From Akkermansiaceae bacterium (GTDB lineage: Bacteria; Verrucomicrobiota; Verrucomicrobiia; Verrucomicrobiales; Akkermansiaceae): a stretch of 64,000 nucleotides of DNA. A program made the position numbers and the translations under genes. Position 1 is the stretch's first letter; each line of letters starts with the position of its first letter. The notes under the pieces were generated by a model. That model saw only the letters and a list, made by a program, of their open reading frames with translations. It searched no databases and was not told the DNA's origin. Shown here piece after piece: positions 48,071 through 57,319 of this stretch. The stretch lies in contig CAIZNN010000264.1 in NCBI GenBank assembly GCA_903934285.1, positions 1-64,000 on the forward strand, in the 5' to 3' direction.

Positions 48071-49135
48071 AACTTCAACTTCACGCTGCGCGACATCGAG
48101 TTGATGGTCCAATCGAACATCGATCAACTCGCCCGCGCTTATGTCGTGTTCAATGCGGGTAGCGAACTCGATCCGTGGAGCAAGACCGACCCGTTCGGCG
48201 AGGTCTCCCTCGGCATCGAGGAGGCGGCGATCGAGACCAGCGCGCTGCCGTATGGACTCGGCCTGAAGGTCGGGCAATTTTTCGCGGATTTTTCGCGGCT
48301 GGGAAAAGTCCACTGTCACGAATTGCCCTTCACCGATCGGCCGGCGTCGCTCAAAGGCATCATCGGTGGCGAAGCCAAGGCACGTGGCTTGGAACTGAGC
48401 TGGGTGCCGCCCGTCGACCATTACCTCCGGCTGACGCTGGGCGCGGTGGATAACATTGGTGCGGGAACCGCCGCCACCGGGGTGTTCACCACGCCCGGCG
48501 GCGATACTGCCGATCTGTTCGCCGGCGACAGCAACCGCTCGCTCAGCGACCTGACTTGCTATGGCCGGGCCGCGACGATCCTCGAACTCGGCGAGGGCAC
48601 CTCACTCAATGTGGGGATCGACTATGCGCGGGGCCAGGACCAGGGCACGCGCGAACTTGCCAGTGCCGACGCCAAATTCACCTGGCTGCCGGACGCCGCG
48701 AGGTTCGACCGGTTGGAAATCGGCGGCGAGTTGCTGCATGGCAAAACGGATGGCGCGTTCGGCCCGTCCGCACTCGTCGCCGGCGAAGCGACCAGCGGCA
48801 GTGCCACCGCCCACGGCGCCTATGTGTACGCCCAATACCGGATCGGCAAAGACTGGGAGCCGGGTCTCCGGTACGATTGGTTCCGCCCGGAATCCTGGTC
48901 GCAATCCGACGCCGACTCCGACGGCATCGCCGATGGCTTGGCGCGCACCCGGCAATCGCAAAGTTCGCTGTCCGCCTATCTGAACTACAACCTCAGCGAG
49001 TACAGCCGCCTGCGCCTCGAGGTCAGCCACCTCAATGGTGCCTCCGGTGCCTTCAACGGCAAGGACGACGACTGGCTCGGGTTCCTGCAGTGGACCGTCA
49101 CCATGGGACCGCACACCCATTCCTTCCAACCCTAA
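48071..49135 (+). pseudogene. zinc-operon outer-membrane protein, 3' part (prophage-interrupted)
   Basis: Resumes the gene cut at 12721: NFNFTLRDIELMVQSNIDQLARAYVVFNAGSELDPWSKTDPFGEVSLGIEEAAIETSALPYGLGLKVGQFFADFSRLGKVHCHELPF, then regular barrel strands to the C-terminal ...QWTVTMGPHTHSFQP. A TTG at 48056 could start translation but without a signal peptide the product would not reach the outer membrane. Eleven bases separate its stop from znuA. Confidence 0.85.
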
Positions 49136-49146
49136 GTCCAGTTACC

Positions 49147-50028
49147 ATGAAAATCATCATTCTCACTTATCTAACCGTCCTGAGCATCCTGCCTGCCGCG
49201 CCGTTGAACGTCGTGGTCACGCTGCCCGATCTGGCCGACATCACGCGCCAGGTTGGCGGGGAGCAGGTGGCGGTTTTTTGCATCGCCAGCGGCCGCGAGG
49301 ATCCCCACAATGTTCCGCTCAAGCCGAGTGCCATCACCAGGCTGGCGCAAGCCGATCTGTTCATCCAACTCGGGCTCGAACTCGAGCACGCCTATGCGCC
49401 GGCGCTGGTGAAGGAATCCCGCAACCGCAAAATCCAACAGGACGGCCCGGGTTTCCTCGACCTCAGCGGCGGCGTCAAACCGCTACAGGTTCCCACCAGT
49501 GTGGATCGCAAGGGCGGCGACGTCCATCCTAACGGCAACCCACATTACAACACCGATCCGGTCTATGGCCAGATGATGGCACGCGGCATCGCCGCCAAGC
49601 TCGGTCAGCTCCGACCGGAATCCGCCAGCGTGTTCAAGGCCAACGCCGACAAGGTGGTGGCGCTGTTGCAAGGACGCATGGCCGGCTGGCAAGCCAAGCT
49701 CGCCGGCAAGAACATCAAGTTCGTCAGCTATCACGCGGACTTGCCGTATTTCGCCGCGCGCTTCGGCCTGACGCAAGTTGGAACGATTCAGCCGAAGCCC
49801 GGCATTGAACCCGGGCCGCGTGAGATCGAGGCGCTGGCCGCCGCGATGCAACAACACGGCGTGAAACTCATCGTGAAGGAGAGTTTCTACAGCGAGCGCA
49901 TCCCCAACCAACTCGCCAAAATGACCGGCGCCAAGGTGGTTAACATCCCGATCCTGGTCAACGGCACGCCCGCCGCGAAGGATTACGTTTCCTTGATAGA
50001 CACCCTCGTCAACGCCTTCGCCCCGTGA
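49147..50028 (+). CDS. znuA: zinc ABC transporter, periplasmic binding protein
   Basis: 293 residues with a signal peptide (MKIIILTYLTVLSILPAAP). Cluster A-I binding protein: REDPHNVPLKPS (first His ligand), DVHPNGNPHYNTDP (second His), FVSYHADLPYFAARFGL (third His). It hands Zn2+ (or Mn2+) to ZnuB. GGDVHPNGNPH is a modest His loop in place of the long His-rich loop of E. coli ZnuA. Stop overlaps the znuC start. Confidence 0.85.
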   Translation: MKIIILTYLTVLSILPAAPLNVVVTLPDLADITRQVGGEQVAVFCIASGREDPHNVPLKPSAITRLAQADLFIQLGLELEHAYAPALVKESRNRKIQQDGPGFLDLSGGVKPLQVPTSVDRKGGDVHPNGNPHYNTDPVYGQMMARGIAAKLGQLRPESASVFKANADKVVALLQGRMAGWQAKLAGKNIKFVSYHADLPYFAARFGLTQVGTIQPKPGIEPGPREIEALAAAMQQHGVKLIVKESFYSERIPNQLAKMTGAKVVNIPILVNGTPAAKDYVSLIDTLVNAFAP

Positions 50029-50702
50029 TTGCATTGCGTGATCTAGCACTTGGCTACGCCGGCGCCGCCGTGATCGAAGGCGTCAGCCTCGAGGTGGCCG
50101 CCGGTGACTTTGTGGTCATCGGCGGCCCGAATGGCGGCGGCAAAACCACCCTGTTGCGCGGCATCGCCGGCTTGCTCGATCCGCTGGCCGGCTCCATCAC
50201 GCGCGGCCACACGCGTTTCGGTTATGTGCCGCAACACACCACCGTGGACCTGGCCCTGCCGCTCAGCGCCATCGAGATGGTGGAACTCGGCGCTTCCGCC
50301 TGCCTGCCGTGGTGGAAAACACTCGTCACCCCGCGTGCCTCGTTCCATCGCCAGGCATTGCGTGATTGCCAGGCGGATGCTTTTGCCAACAAGCCGTTCC
50401 CCGCTCTATCAGGTGGCCAGCGCCAGCGGGTGCTCCTCGCCCGGGCGCTGGCAACTGCGCCGGACTGCCTGTTGCTCGATGAACCGACCGCTGGAGTGGA
50501 CCGGCCGACCCAGCACGCCTTGGCCACGATGCTCGGCACATTGCACCGTTCCTCGGGTCGTGCGGTGGTGCTCGTCACCCATCAATTCGCGCCGTTCCGC
50601 GACATCGCCGGGCGCTTTGTGTGGGTGCAGGACGGATCCCTGCGTGAACTCAGCGCCGCTGATTTCAACCGCCGCCATGACCATCCCGACCCCTCCAGCT
50701 GA
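50025..50702 (+). CDS. znuC: zinc ABC transporter, ATP-binding protein
   Basis: 225 residues; GTG start overlapping the znuA stop. Walker A GGPNGGGKTTLLRG, Q-loop YVPQHTTVD, signature LSGGQRQRVLLARAL, Walker B DCLLLDEPTAGVD and switch His LVTHQF all present. Energises zinc import. Confidence 0.9.
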   Translation: MIALRDLALGYAGAAVIEGVSLEVAAGDFVVIGGPNGGGKTTLLRGIAGLLDPLAGSITRGHTRFGYVPQHTTVDLALPLSAIEMVELGASACLPWWKTLVTPRASFHRQALRDCQADAFANKPFPALSGGQRQRVLLARALATAPDCLLLDEPTAGVDRPTQHALATMLGTLHRSSGRAVVLVTHQFAPFRDIAGRFVWVQDGSLRELSAADFNRRHDHPDPSS

Positions 50703-51538
50703 TGCCCGACTCCTTTCTTTTTGGCAAAGCCCTCTGGGCCACCGTGATGATTGGCATGCTGTTGCCCATCAGCGGCCGGCATCTGGTTCTGGGGCGGGCT
50801 GTGTTGTTAGGCCTGGCGGTGCCCCAGATCGCCATGGCCGGCATCGCCTTCATGTTTCTGGCCGCCTCGCTGCACTGGTCGTGGGCCGAAGCGCTCCATG
50901 AGGAATCCGCCAAGGCCATCGTCGGCTCCTTGTTGTTCGGCCTTCCCGGCTTGTTGCTCATCGCCACGCCCTGGCGGCGCGGTGCCCGCCTCAGCGAGGC
51001 GTGGCTGGCGGTGGTGTATCTCGCCTCGGTCGCCGCGACCAACCTGATGTTGGCCACCGACGCGGTGGGCGAAACCTATCTGGGTGATCTATTCCACGGA
51101 CGCCTGCTGTTCATTGGTGAGCCGGAGTTGAAACTGTTGGGATTCACCCTGAGCGCCGGCTTTGCCTTCCTGTTTGCCTTCCGGCGGCGCCTGCTGCTCA
51201 CTCTTACCGACCCGGACTACGCCACGGTGGCCGGGCTTGCCGTCGGCGGCTGGGCGCTGGCCGCGACGCTGGTCAATGGCACCGTCATCGGCATCACGGT
51301 GGCCACCGCCGGCCCGCTGGTCGCCTTCGGCTTCCTGGTGCTGCCCGTCCTAACTGCCGCCACCTTCGCCACCAGCCTGCGCGGCAACCTATGGCTGTCG
51401 ATGCTGGCCGGCTTGGTCATGGCGCTCACTGGTTTTTGGCTGTCCTATCATTACGACTTGCCGCTCGGCGACGCGGTGGTCGCCACCGGCTGCGCCGTTC
51501 TCCTGCTCGCCCGCTTGCGGCATGTCGTGCCGGGTTGA
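50702..51538 (+). CDS. znuB: zinc ABC transporter, permease
   Basis: 278 residues with 7-9 hydrophobic helices (ATVMIGMLLPISGRHLVLGRAVLLGLAVPQIAMAGIAFMFLAA; VTVATAGPLVAFGFLVLPVLTAATFA), family ABC-3. Start overlaps the znuC stop by one base. The znuACB block is transcribed away from the prophage, whose right end now lies where its promoter-proximal genes were. Confidence 0.85.
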   Translation: MPDSFLFGKALWATVMIGMLLPISGRHLVLGRAVLLGLAVPQIAMAGIAFMFLAASLHWSWAEALHEESAKAIVGSLLFGLPGLLLIATPWRRGARLSEAWLAVVYLASVAATNLMLATDAVGETYLGDLFHGRLLFIGEPELKLLGFTLSAGFAFLFAFRRRLLLTLTDPDYATVAGLAVGGWALAATLVNGTVIGITVATAGPLVAFGFLVLPVLTAATFATSLRGNLWLSMLAGLVMALTGFWLSYHYDLPLGDAVVATGCAVLLLARLRHVVPG

Positions 51539-51553
51539 GGGGAAGCGGCCACC

Positions 51554-52534
51554 TCACGGTGTTTCCATGCGCAGAACACGATAGAAACGGCGCGGCAAGC
51601 CTGCGGTGGCATCCTGGAAGGTCAGCGCTTGGTCGGCAAGGGTGGTGGGAAAGGCCGAACCGGGCAAGTCCTTGTGCCACTCGACGAGATTGTTGGAGTA
51701 TTCGATCTGATAGTCGAAACCTTTCTGGCCGGGCCAGGTGAGGGTGGTGGCGGTGGCGGTATGCGTCAGTGAAGTGGGCCGGAACGGCTCGATGCCGAGG
51801 GGCGCGCTGCGAATCACGGTGTCGGCAACCAGCATCCAGTTGTCACCGTAGCCCGACGGGGCCGCCGCGCCCAGTTGCCATTCGTAGGCAAGATAGCCGA
51901 AATCGACGCTGCGGGTGGTGGCGGTGAAGGGAGCGTTTTCAAACAGCGGGATCCCATCGAGGTCCGCACTCCACTGATTGGCCGGCAAATTGATAGTACA
52001 GCTCAGCACGTGGAGTTCCCCGCGATAGAAAACCACGCCGGTTTCATGGTCCGGATTGGCGCCGTCCGCGCGCCAGATCCCATAGCTGGCCGTCCGGTTG
52101 TCGAATCGGATCCCGGCAAGGAAGAGCCTGCTGCTGTTATAGATGCTGACAAAGAAGCTGTCGCGGGTGGTCTTGGCAAGCGAGTCCTGGATTCCCACCA
52201 GCGTCTCGACGCGGACCAGTGGCAAGTCGCCGACTTGGGGTGAGTAATTGATCGGCTTGGCAACAATGACAAGAGTGGAATCGGGCTGATTGAAGCCAAT
52301 GAAGGCGGTCTTGCCCAGGCCACCACCGACAATGATGTCCTGATCAATGCCATGGACCCCGAGGGTCTTGTCGGTGTTGCTGAACCATCCGTCGGTTTCC
52401 ACCCAGTTGTAGTTGCCGACCGGCCAGTTCTCGAAATCGGTGCGATACAACTCCGCGCCCGCGGCCGGCAGCACGGCCACCGCTATACTTGCTAGAATGT
52501 TAGATAGATAACGGGGCAGGTGATGTCGGGTCAT
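51554..52534 (-). CDS. secreted protein with LamG-like domain and C-terminal fibronectin-like tail
   Basis: 326 residues. Signal peptide (ILASIAVAVLPAAGA), then a jellyroll-like part (LYRTDFENWPVGNYNWVETDGWFSN ... GIRFDNRTASYGIWRADG ... ELHVLSCTINLPANQWSADLDGIPLFE) and a tail TATTLTWPGQKGFDYQIEYSNNLVEWHKDLPG that is common on secreted Verrucomicrobia proteins. Convergent with znuB. Function unknown. Confidence 0.7.
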   Translation of the reverse strand: MTRHHLPRYLSNILASIAVAVLPAAGAELYRTDFENWPVGNYNWVETDGWFSNTDKTLGVHGIDQDIIVGGGLGKTAFIGFNQPDSTLVIVAKPINYSPQVGDLPLVRVETLVGIQDSLAKTTRDSFFVSIYNSSRLFLAGIRFDNRTASYGIWRADGANPDHETGVVFYRGELHVLSCTINLPANQWSADLDGIPLFENAPFTATTRSVDFGYLAYEWQLGAAAPSGYGDNWMLVADTVIRSAPLGIEPFRPTSLTHTATATTLTWPGQKGFDYQIEYSNNLVEWHKDLPGSAFPTTLADQALTFQDATAGLPRRFYRVLRMETP

Positions 52535-52621
52535 GGGGAAAACAAGGGGGTGTGCGGAGCGCTTGCGGTCACCGCTTACAGCCCTGCCGCATCAGCGAGC
52601 GGTTCGGGGGAGGTGTCGCGG

Positions 52622-53377
52622 TCATTGGTTGGATTCGAGGGTGTCGAACAAGTTGCCGTTCTCGCGCGCCGCGGGCGCGACCCGCTCGGCGGCGGGAGGA
52701 GCGGCATCCGCGGGCGCGGGCGGAGTGGCGGTGACTGCGGCGGGCGGGCCATCGGTGGAGGCGAGCAAGCCGGCTTCGAGGCGGGCGAGGGTGTCCTGCC
52801 ACCACAGTTGCCGGTTGATCTCCTGATCCTCGACGAGCGCCTGTTGTTGCGGGTCCAGGACTTGGTGGATTGCCTCGGCGGCAGCGACGGACGACTCGGC
52901 AGCCAGACGGGTGCCACCGACGAGCATGACCGGATCATAACCCGGGGTGGCGCGGACCAGCACGGGGAACATTGCGTCGCGCTGCGCGGCACTGAGTGCA
53001 AGATCGGTGGTGAGGCGCTCCAAGCGCGCGCGGGCATCCTTCTCGACGGTGGCCGCGCGGGCGCGCCACTCAACTTGTTGGTCGCCCGGCAGCGAGGCTA
53101 ACCAAGAATCCGGGAGTGCGACGCCCAAGGCGTCGGCCTTGCGCGTTGCCTGGCGGCACCAACCCGGGTGAGCCGCATCCCGCAGCGATGGTGCCGGGCT
53201 GGCATGGGCGCGACGGGGTGCGGCCGGGGTGGATCTAGCGGATTTAGGACTGCTGCCGGGGGTATCACGCAGGGTGATGGAGGCGGCCAAGGTCGCCGCA
53301 ATCACCACCATCGCAAAACCGAGAATAAAGGTGGAGCGGTTCACAGCGATCTTTCGGTTAGTTGGTGGAAGACTCAT
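52622..53377 (-). CDS. membrane-anchored periplasmic protein, paralogue 1
   Basis: 251 residues from the ATG at 53377. An N-terminal anchor (STFILGFAMVVIAATLAASITLRDTPG) is followed by a helical domain (ERLTTDLALSAAQRDAMFPVLVRATPGYDPVMLVGG ... IHQVLDPQQQALVEDQEINRQLWWQDTLARLEAGLL) and a C-terminal NLFDTLESN. The LSAAQRDAMFPVL...LDPQQQALVED pattern resembles LTXXQ/Spy-type periplasmic stress proteins. About half identical by eye to the gene at 54154. Confidence 0.65.
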   Translation of the reverse strand: MSLPPTNRKIAVNRSTFILGFAMVVIAATLAASITLRDTPGSSPKSARSTPAAPRRAHASPAPSLRDAAHPGWCRQATRKADALGVALPDSWLASLPGDQQVEWRARAATVEKDARARLERLTTDLALSAAQRDAMFPVLVRATPGYDPVMLVGGTRLAAESSVAAAEAIHQVLDPQQQALVEDQEINRQLWWQDTLARLEAGLLASTDGPPAAVTATPPAPADAAPPAAERVAPAARENGNLFDTLESNQ

Positions 53378-53511
53378 GGCAAGGAGCGGGAGGTGCGACG
53401 CCGGGGCGACCCGGCCTGACCAGATCGCCCCGATGTGTGGCAGTGCCGCCATGAACTGGAGGTTGCACACAACCTGCCACCCATGGCGACACTCGGAGGA
53501 GGTCAGTCGTA

Positions 53512-54045
53512 TTAGCCGTTGGTGCGATCACGGTCGCATTGTTTCACGGCGGCGAGGAATTCTTCGAGGGAGACCCCACCGCTGTCATCAGCGTCGAGCC
53601 GGTCAAAGATCGTGGCCACCAGTTCGGGGTTGTCCACAACCTTGTTGGCCATGCCGGGCAGCAGGACGAACTCCTCGTAGGAGAGCACTTCGTCTTCGTC
53701 GGTGTCGGACTCCGCTTCCCAGAAGCGGGTGACACGGCACTCGGTGATCATGTCGCGCAGCCGCGTCTTGGCTTGCTCGCGCTCCTGCTCGCTGATGGCG
53801 CCGTCACCGTTGGTATCCCAATCCGTGCGGAGCTGTTTGCGGATTTGGTCGCGTGCTTGTTCCATGACCTGCCGTTCTTCTTCGCTGATCACCCCGTCGC
53901 CATCGACGTCGTATTGGGCGAGGTAGGCGGGCAGGCAGGTGGCGTCGCCGAAGCGTTTTTGTTGTTGTTGCTGTTGCGGACCGCCTTGTGCGAAGACGAG
54001 CGGGGTGCAGCAGATGGTGCAGAGGGCCAGATAACTAAATTTCAT
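53512..54045 (-). CDS. secreted EF-hand protein
   Basis: 177 residues with a signal peptide (MKFSYLALCTICCTPLVFAQ) and a poly-Gln stretch. Four EF-hand loops: DVDGDGVISEEE, DTNGDGAISEQE, DTDEDEVLSYEE, DADDSGGVSLEE, each with Asp/Asn at 1, 3, 5 and Glu at 12. Binds Ca2+ outside the cytoplasm. Lies between the two Spy-like paralogues in the same direction. Confidence 0.85.
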   Translation of the reverse strand: MKFSYLALCTICCTPLVFAQGGPQQQQQQKRFGDATCLPAYLAQYDVDGDGVISEEERQVMEQARDQIRKQLRTDWDTNGDGAISEQEREQAKTRLRDMITECRVTRFWEAESDTDEDEVLSYEEFVLLPGMANKVVDNPELVATIFDRLDADDSGGVSLEEFLAAVKQCDRDRTNG

Positions 54046-54153
54046 AATGTTGTCCTTTCTTGAATTGCGGGGCGGGGAGGATTTCCGCCTTCATCGGGAC
54101 CGACGGCGCGCCGGCGCGGGCGGTTACAACAAAAGCAAAAAAAATCACAATCT

Positions 54154-54876
54154 TCAGCGCTTAGGGTCGACGAGGTCGAACAAGTTGCCGGTGTCGCGGG
54201 CGGCGGGCGCGATCCGTTCTTCGGCGGCGGGCGCGGCGGGAGTCGCTGGTGCTGCCGGTGTGGCGGGCACGCCGCCGGTCGCATCTATCAAGTCGGTTTC
54301 GAGACGGGAGAGGATATCCTGCCACCACAGTTGGCGGTTGACCTCGCGGTCCTCTAACAAAGCCTGTTGTTGGGGGTCGAGCGCCTGATGGATTGCCTCG
54401 TCGGCGGCCAGGGTGGGTTGGGGAACGAGGCGGGCCCCGCCGACGAGCATGACCGGATCGAACCCCGCGGCCGAGCGGACCAGCGCGGGGAACAGCTTGT
54501 CGCGTTGTGCGGCAGTGAGCTCAAGTTCGGCCGCGAGACGCTCCAAGCGGGCCTTGGCGTCGCTTTCCACTGCGGCGGCACGGGCTCGCCACGCCGCCTG
54601 TTGTGCGGCTGGCAATTCGGCCAAGCGGGCTTCCTGCAGGGTCACGCGCAAGCCATTGGCCTGGCGGTCTGCGGCATCGTTAGATACCGCGCTCTTGTCG
54701 TTGGCGGGCGCCAGCGGCGGGCCGGGGTGGTCGTGGCCGACCAGAGGCTTGCCTGTGGCGGATGGGATGCCTGGGCGTTTGTCGCCGGGCGCATTGCGCA
54801 GGGTGATGGAGACGGCCAAGGTCGCCGCAATCGCCAACAGTGAAAAACCAAAAATGTAACCGTATCGATTCATCAT
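54154..54876 (-). CDS. membrane-anchored periplasmic protein, paralogue 2
   Basis: 240 residues from MNRYGYIFGFSLLAIAATLAVSITLRNAPGD, the anchor. Same plan as the gene at 52622: LERLAAELELTAAQRDKLFPALVRSAAGFDPVMLVGGARL ... IHQALDPQQQALLEDREVNRQLWWQDILSRLETDL, ending NLFDLVDPKR. The shared tail NLFD(T/L) suggests a common partner. Part of the block driven toward lower coordinates from the sigma factor. Confidence 0.65.
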   Translation of the reverse strand: MMNRYGYIFGFSLLAIAATLAVSITLRNAPGDKRPGIPSATGKPLVGHDHPGPPLAPANDKSAVSNDAADRQANGLRVTLQEARLAELPAAQQAAWRARAAAVESDAKARLERLAAELELTAAQRDKLFPALVRSAAGFDPVMLVGGARLVPQPTLAADEAIHQALDPQQQALLEDREVNRQLWWQDILSRLETDLIDATGGVPATPAAPATPAAPAAEERIAPAARDTGNLFDLVDPKR

Positions 54877-54887
54877 GCCTCCTCCGC

Positions 54888-55313
54888 TCACTTATTTGAA
54901 TGTTCCGATTCCTTGCCGTCCTTGTCAAGCGAGAGCTGCAATTGCTTGCGACTGTCCTCGACTTTGTTGCGCTGTTTGGCATCCAGATGGGGCAGCAGGC
55001 GCTGGTGCAGATCGATCAGGGCGCTGCGATATTGGCGGATCGCTTGGTAGCGGGCGGTGCCAATGGCGGTGGCGGTCTGGCGCACTTCCTTGGCGACGGC
55101 GGCCTGTTGCTCGGAGCTCAGCGCGAGTTCGCGGGCCAGCCGCTCGACGGTGGCCTCAGCCCAGTCCGGATGGATCTGGTTGGAGCCGGTGGCCGGGGCG
55201 AGGCGCAGCCGGGTGGTGCGCTCGCCGACGAGGAAGCCGATGCCATAACCGCACAGCAGGATGGCGAGCAAAGCGGCGGTGATGGCGAGGTAATCGCGGG
55301 GGGAGGCTTTCAT
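54888..55313 (-). CDS. Spy/LTXXQ-like periplasmic protein
   Basis: 141 residues. N-terminal anchor (YLAITAALLAILLCGYGIGFLVG), then ERLARELALSSEQQAAVAKEVRQTATAIGTARYQAIRQYRSALIDLHQRLLPHLDAKQRNKVEDSRKQL, a helical hairpin with the ELxLSxEQ/LDxxQ pattern of CpxP/Spy or heavy-metal resistance sensors. Gene order with sigma and anti-sigma candidates suggests a metal or envelope-stress sensor. Confidence 0.65.
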   Translation of the reverse strand: MKASPRDYLAITAALLAILLCGYGIGFLVGERTTRLRLAPATGSNQIHPDWAEATVERLARELALSSEQQAAVAKEVRQTATAIGTARYQAIRQYRSALIDLHQRLLPHLDAKQRNKVEDSRKQLQLSLDKDGKESEHSNK

Positions 55314-55317
55314 GAGA

Positions 55318-55602
55318 TCAAGGGGCGGGGGGCAGCAGCTCGGGCGTGTCGATGAGCGGCGGCGTGGCTTCGGTGCAGCGCTGAAGGGTAAGGATCACCA
55401 GAAAAACGACAACGCACAAGATCGCGATGGCGACCGACCAGCGACGCCACAACAACACCCGGGCCAGCGCGATGACCGACTCGCGCAGCGCCACGATGCG
55501 CGAGGCAAAGCCGGGCGGCACGGGCTTGGTCTCGACTGGCGGCGGGCTGGCGCGACGGGCGGCGGCGACCAGTTTTTGCCAATTGTGTTGGGGGTCATTC
55601 AT
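55318..55602 (-). CDS. single-pass membrane protein, anti-sigma candidate
   Basis: 94 residues from the ATG at 55602, overlapping the sigma gene stop. NWQKLVAAARRASPPPVETKPVPPGFASRIVALRESVIALARVLLWRRW, then a transmembrane helix (SVAIAILCVVVFLVILTLQ) and a short Pro-rich periplasmic tail. Immediate coupling to the sigma factor and topology fit an anti-sigma factor, though no ZAS zinc motif is seen. Confidence 0.55.
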   Translation of the reverse strand: MNDPQHNWQKLVAAARRASPPPVETKPVPPGFASRIVALRESVIALARVLLWRRWSVAIAILCVVVFLVILTLQRCTEATPPLIDTPELLPPAP

Positions 55603-56201
55603 GGTGGTGGTGATGATGACGAGCGGAGTTCGAAGCGCTGCATTTGTTCGGCGAGTTTGCGGCGGGCGCGCATGGCAGTGACTTTGACCTTGGAGTCCCC
55701 CCAGCCGGTGAGGTTGCACACATCCTGCACCGAACGTTGCTCCAGATCAAGCAAGCGGATGACGATTTGCTCGTTGGGCCCGAGCGTGGCAATCAGGCGG
55801 TCGAGCAACTCGTGGAGCATGGCGGGCGACTCATCGGCGACCGGCGCGTCGCTGGCCAAGGTGCGCTCCAGAATCTCGCGCTCGTCATCGGTGAGATCGC
55901 TGTAGCTTGTTAGGGGCCTGGCCGCCAGGCGGCGCAGCCAGTCGCGGCAAGCATTCAGGGTGATGCGCGACACCCAATGCTCGAACGGCTGGTGGCCGGC
56001 GTATTGGCCGAGATTGGCAAAAATCTTCACGAACACCTCCTGCGCCACGTCATCGCGGTCCGCCTCGCGCCGCAGGTGGTTGCGAATGGTGCCCGCCACC
56101 AGCGGATAGAGCAGATCGACCAACTGGCGCCATGCCGCCTCCTCGCCGACGCGGGCGGCGGCAAGCAGGCTTGGGGGAATGTCGGAGGCGTCGTTGGCCA
56201 T
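55599..56201 (-). CDS. ECF RNA polymerase sigma factor
   Basis: 200 residues from the ATG at 56201. Region 2: RQLVDLLYPLVAGTIRNHLRREADRDDVAQEVFVKIFANLGQYAGHQPFEHWVSRITLNACRDWLRR. Region 4: DRLIATLGPNEQIVIRLLDLEQRSVQDVCNLTGWGDSKVKVTAMRARRKL. First gene of the minus-strand block to 52.6 kb, so it likely controls the Spy-like and EF-hand proteins. Confidence 0.9.
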   Translation of the reverse strand: MANDASDIPPSLLAAARVGEEAAWRQLVDLLYPLVAGTIRNHLRREADRDDVAQEVFVKIFANLGQYAGHQPFEHWVSRITLNACRDWLRRLAARPLTSYSDLTDDEREILERTLASDAPVADESPAMLHELLDRLIATLGPNEQIVIRLLDLEQRSVQDVCNLTGWGDSKVKVTAMRARRKLAEQMQRFELRSSSSPPP

Positions 56202-56644
56202 GGCAGGCAACCGGGAGTAGCGGCGAGATCGCAGGCCGCCACCTTGGCGGCAGCGTCCGGACGATGTGTCGGCGGCGAGAATTCGCGGTTTTGCCGGTTG
56301 ACACAAGCCGAAGCGGCGCCACGGCAATCGGGCGGCGCATCGCGCCGGGGCAATGGCCGACTGCCAAGCCGGCACCGGCGCTGCCGGCCACCGTTGGTGA
56401 GGGATGCCGGGGGCCGTGGATTGGCCGGCGGCGGCGCTGGCGGGGCGGTGGCAACCTGCCGGCAATGGCGCCAACGCGGGCGATGCGTTTACTGGCGCTT
56501 TCTAAACAAATTGTAATCCGCCACAGAGGGTTGGGTTTATCATTGTTAGTGAGTTTTCCCGCAGCGATTCCGCCGGCGGTTGCTTTTCAGCTATGCAAGC
56601 CATCACGCCGCCGCTAGAAACCAAGCGAGCGACCGTCGTTAGCC
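56202..56644. other. intergenic region between sigma and two-component genes
   Basis: 443 bp with no credible gene. GC-rich with CCGGCGGCGG tracts; the last 130 bp are less GC-rich (TTGTAATCCGCCACAGAGGG, TTATCATTGTTAG) and probably hold the promoter for the response regulator. No repeat or palindrome stands out. Confidence 0.5.
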
Positions 56645-57319
56645 ATGAAGATTCTCGTCATCGAAGATGAAAAGAAAATCGCCTCCCTCATCCGCAAGGG
56701 GCTGGAGGCGCAGGGCTTTGTGGTGGACGTCTGCCACCACGGCGACGAGGGCTTCACCGCGGTGACCACGCGGCCCTACGATGCGGTGGTGCTCGACATC
56801 ATGCTGCCGGGGCGCGACGGGTTGAGCATTCTGCGCAATCTGCGCGAACGCAGACTGGCCGTGCCAGTCATCCTGCTGACCGCACGCAGTGAGCTGAACG
56901 AACGCCTCGAAGGCCTCAACCTCGGCGCCGATGACTATCTCACCAAGCCGTTTTTCATCGAGGAATTGATCGCCAGGTTACATGTCGTGACGCGCCGGGC
57001 TGCGGGTGCGAGCCACAGCATTCTAACCGTGGCGGATCTGGCGGTGAACCTGCTTACCCGCGAAGTGGTGCGAGCCGGGCGGCACATCGAGCTGACCGCG
57101 CGCGAGTTTGAGTTGCTGCAACACCTGGCACGCTCACCCGGCCGGGTGCTCACCCGGCCGCAGATCTGCGAGCGGGTCTGGAACTATGATTTCGACCCCG
57201 GCACCAACCTGGTGGAGGTCTACATCCAGCGCCTGCGCAAGAAAGTGGATGGCGAAGGTGAGACCAAACTCATAGAAACCATCCGCGGCGTGGGTTACCG
57301 CATGAAACCAGACGCATGA
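56645..57319 (+). CDS. OmpR-family response regulator
   Basis: 224 residues. Receiver with acidic pair at E7/D8, phospho-acceptor D51 (DAVVLDIMLPGRDG), T79 and K101 (DYLTKPFF). The C-terminal winged helix reads REFELLQHLARSPGRVLTRPQICERVWNYDFDPGTNLVEVYIQRLRKKVD. This branch resembles CusR/CopR metal-responsive regulators. Overlaps the kinase start by 4 bp. Confidence 0.9.
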   Translation: MKILVIEDEKKIASLIRKGLEAQGFVVDVCHHGDEGFTAVTTRPYDAVVLDIMLPGRDGLSILRNLRERRLAVPVILLTARSELNERLEGLNLGADDYLTKPFFIEELIARLHVVTRRAAGASHSILTVADLAVNLLTREVVRAGRHIELTAREFELLQHLARSPGRVLTRPQICERVWNYDFDPGTNLVEVYIQRLRKKVDGEGETKLIETIRGVGYRMKPDA

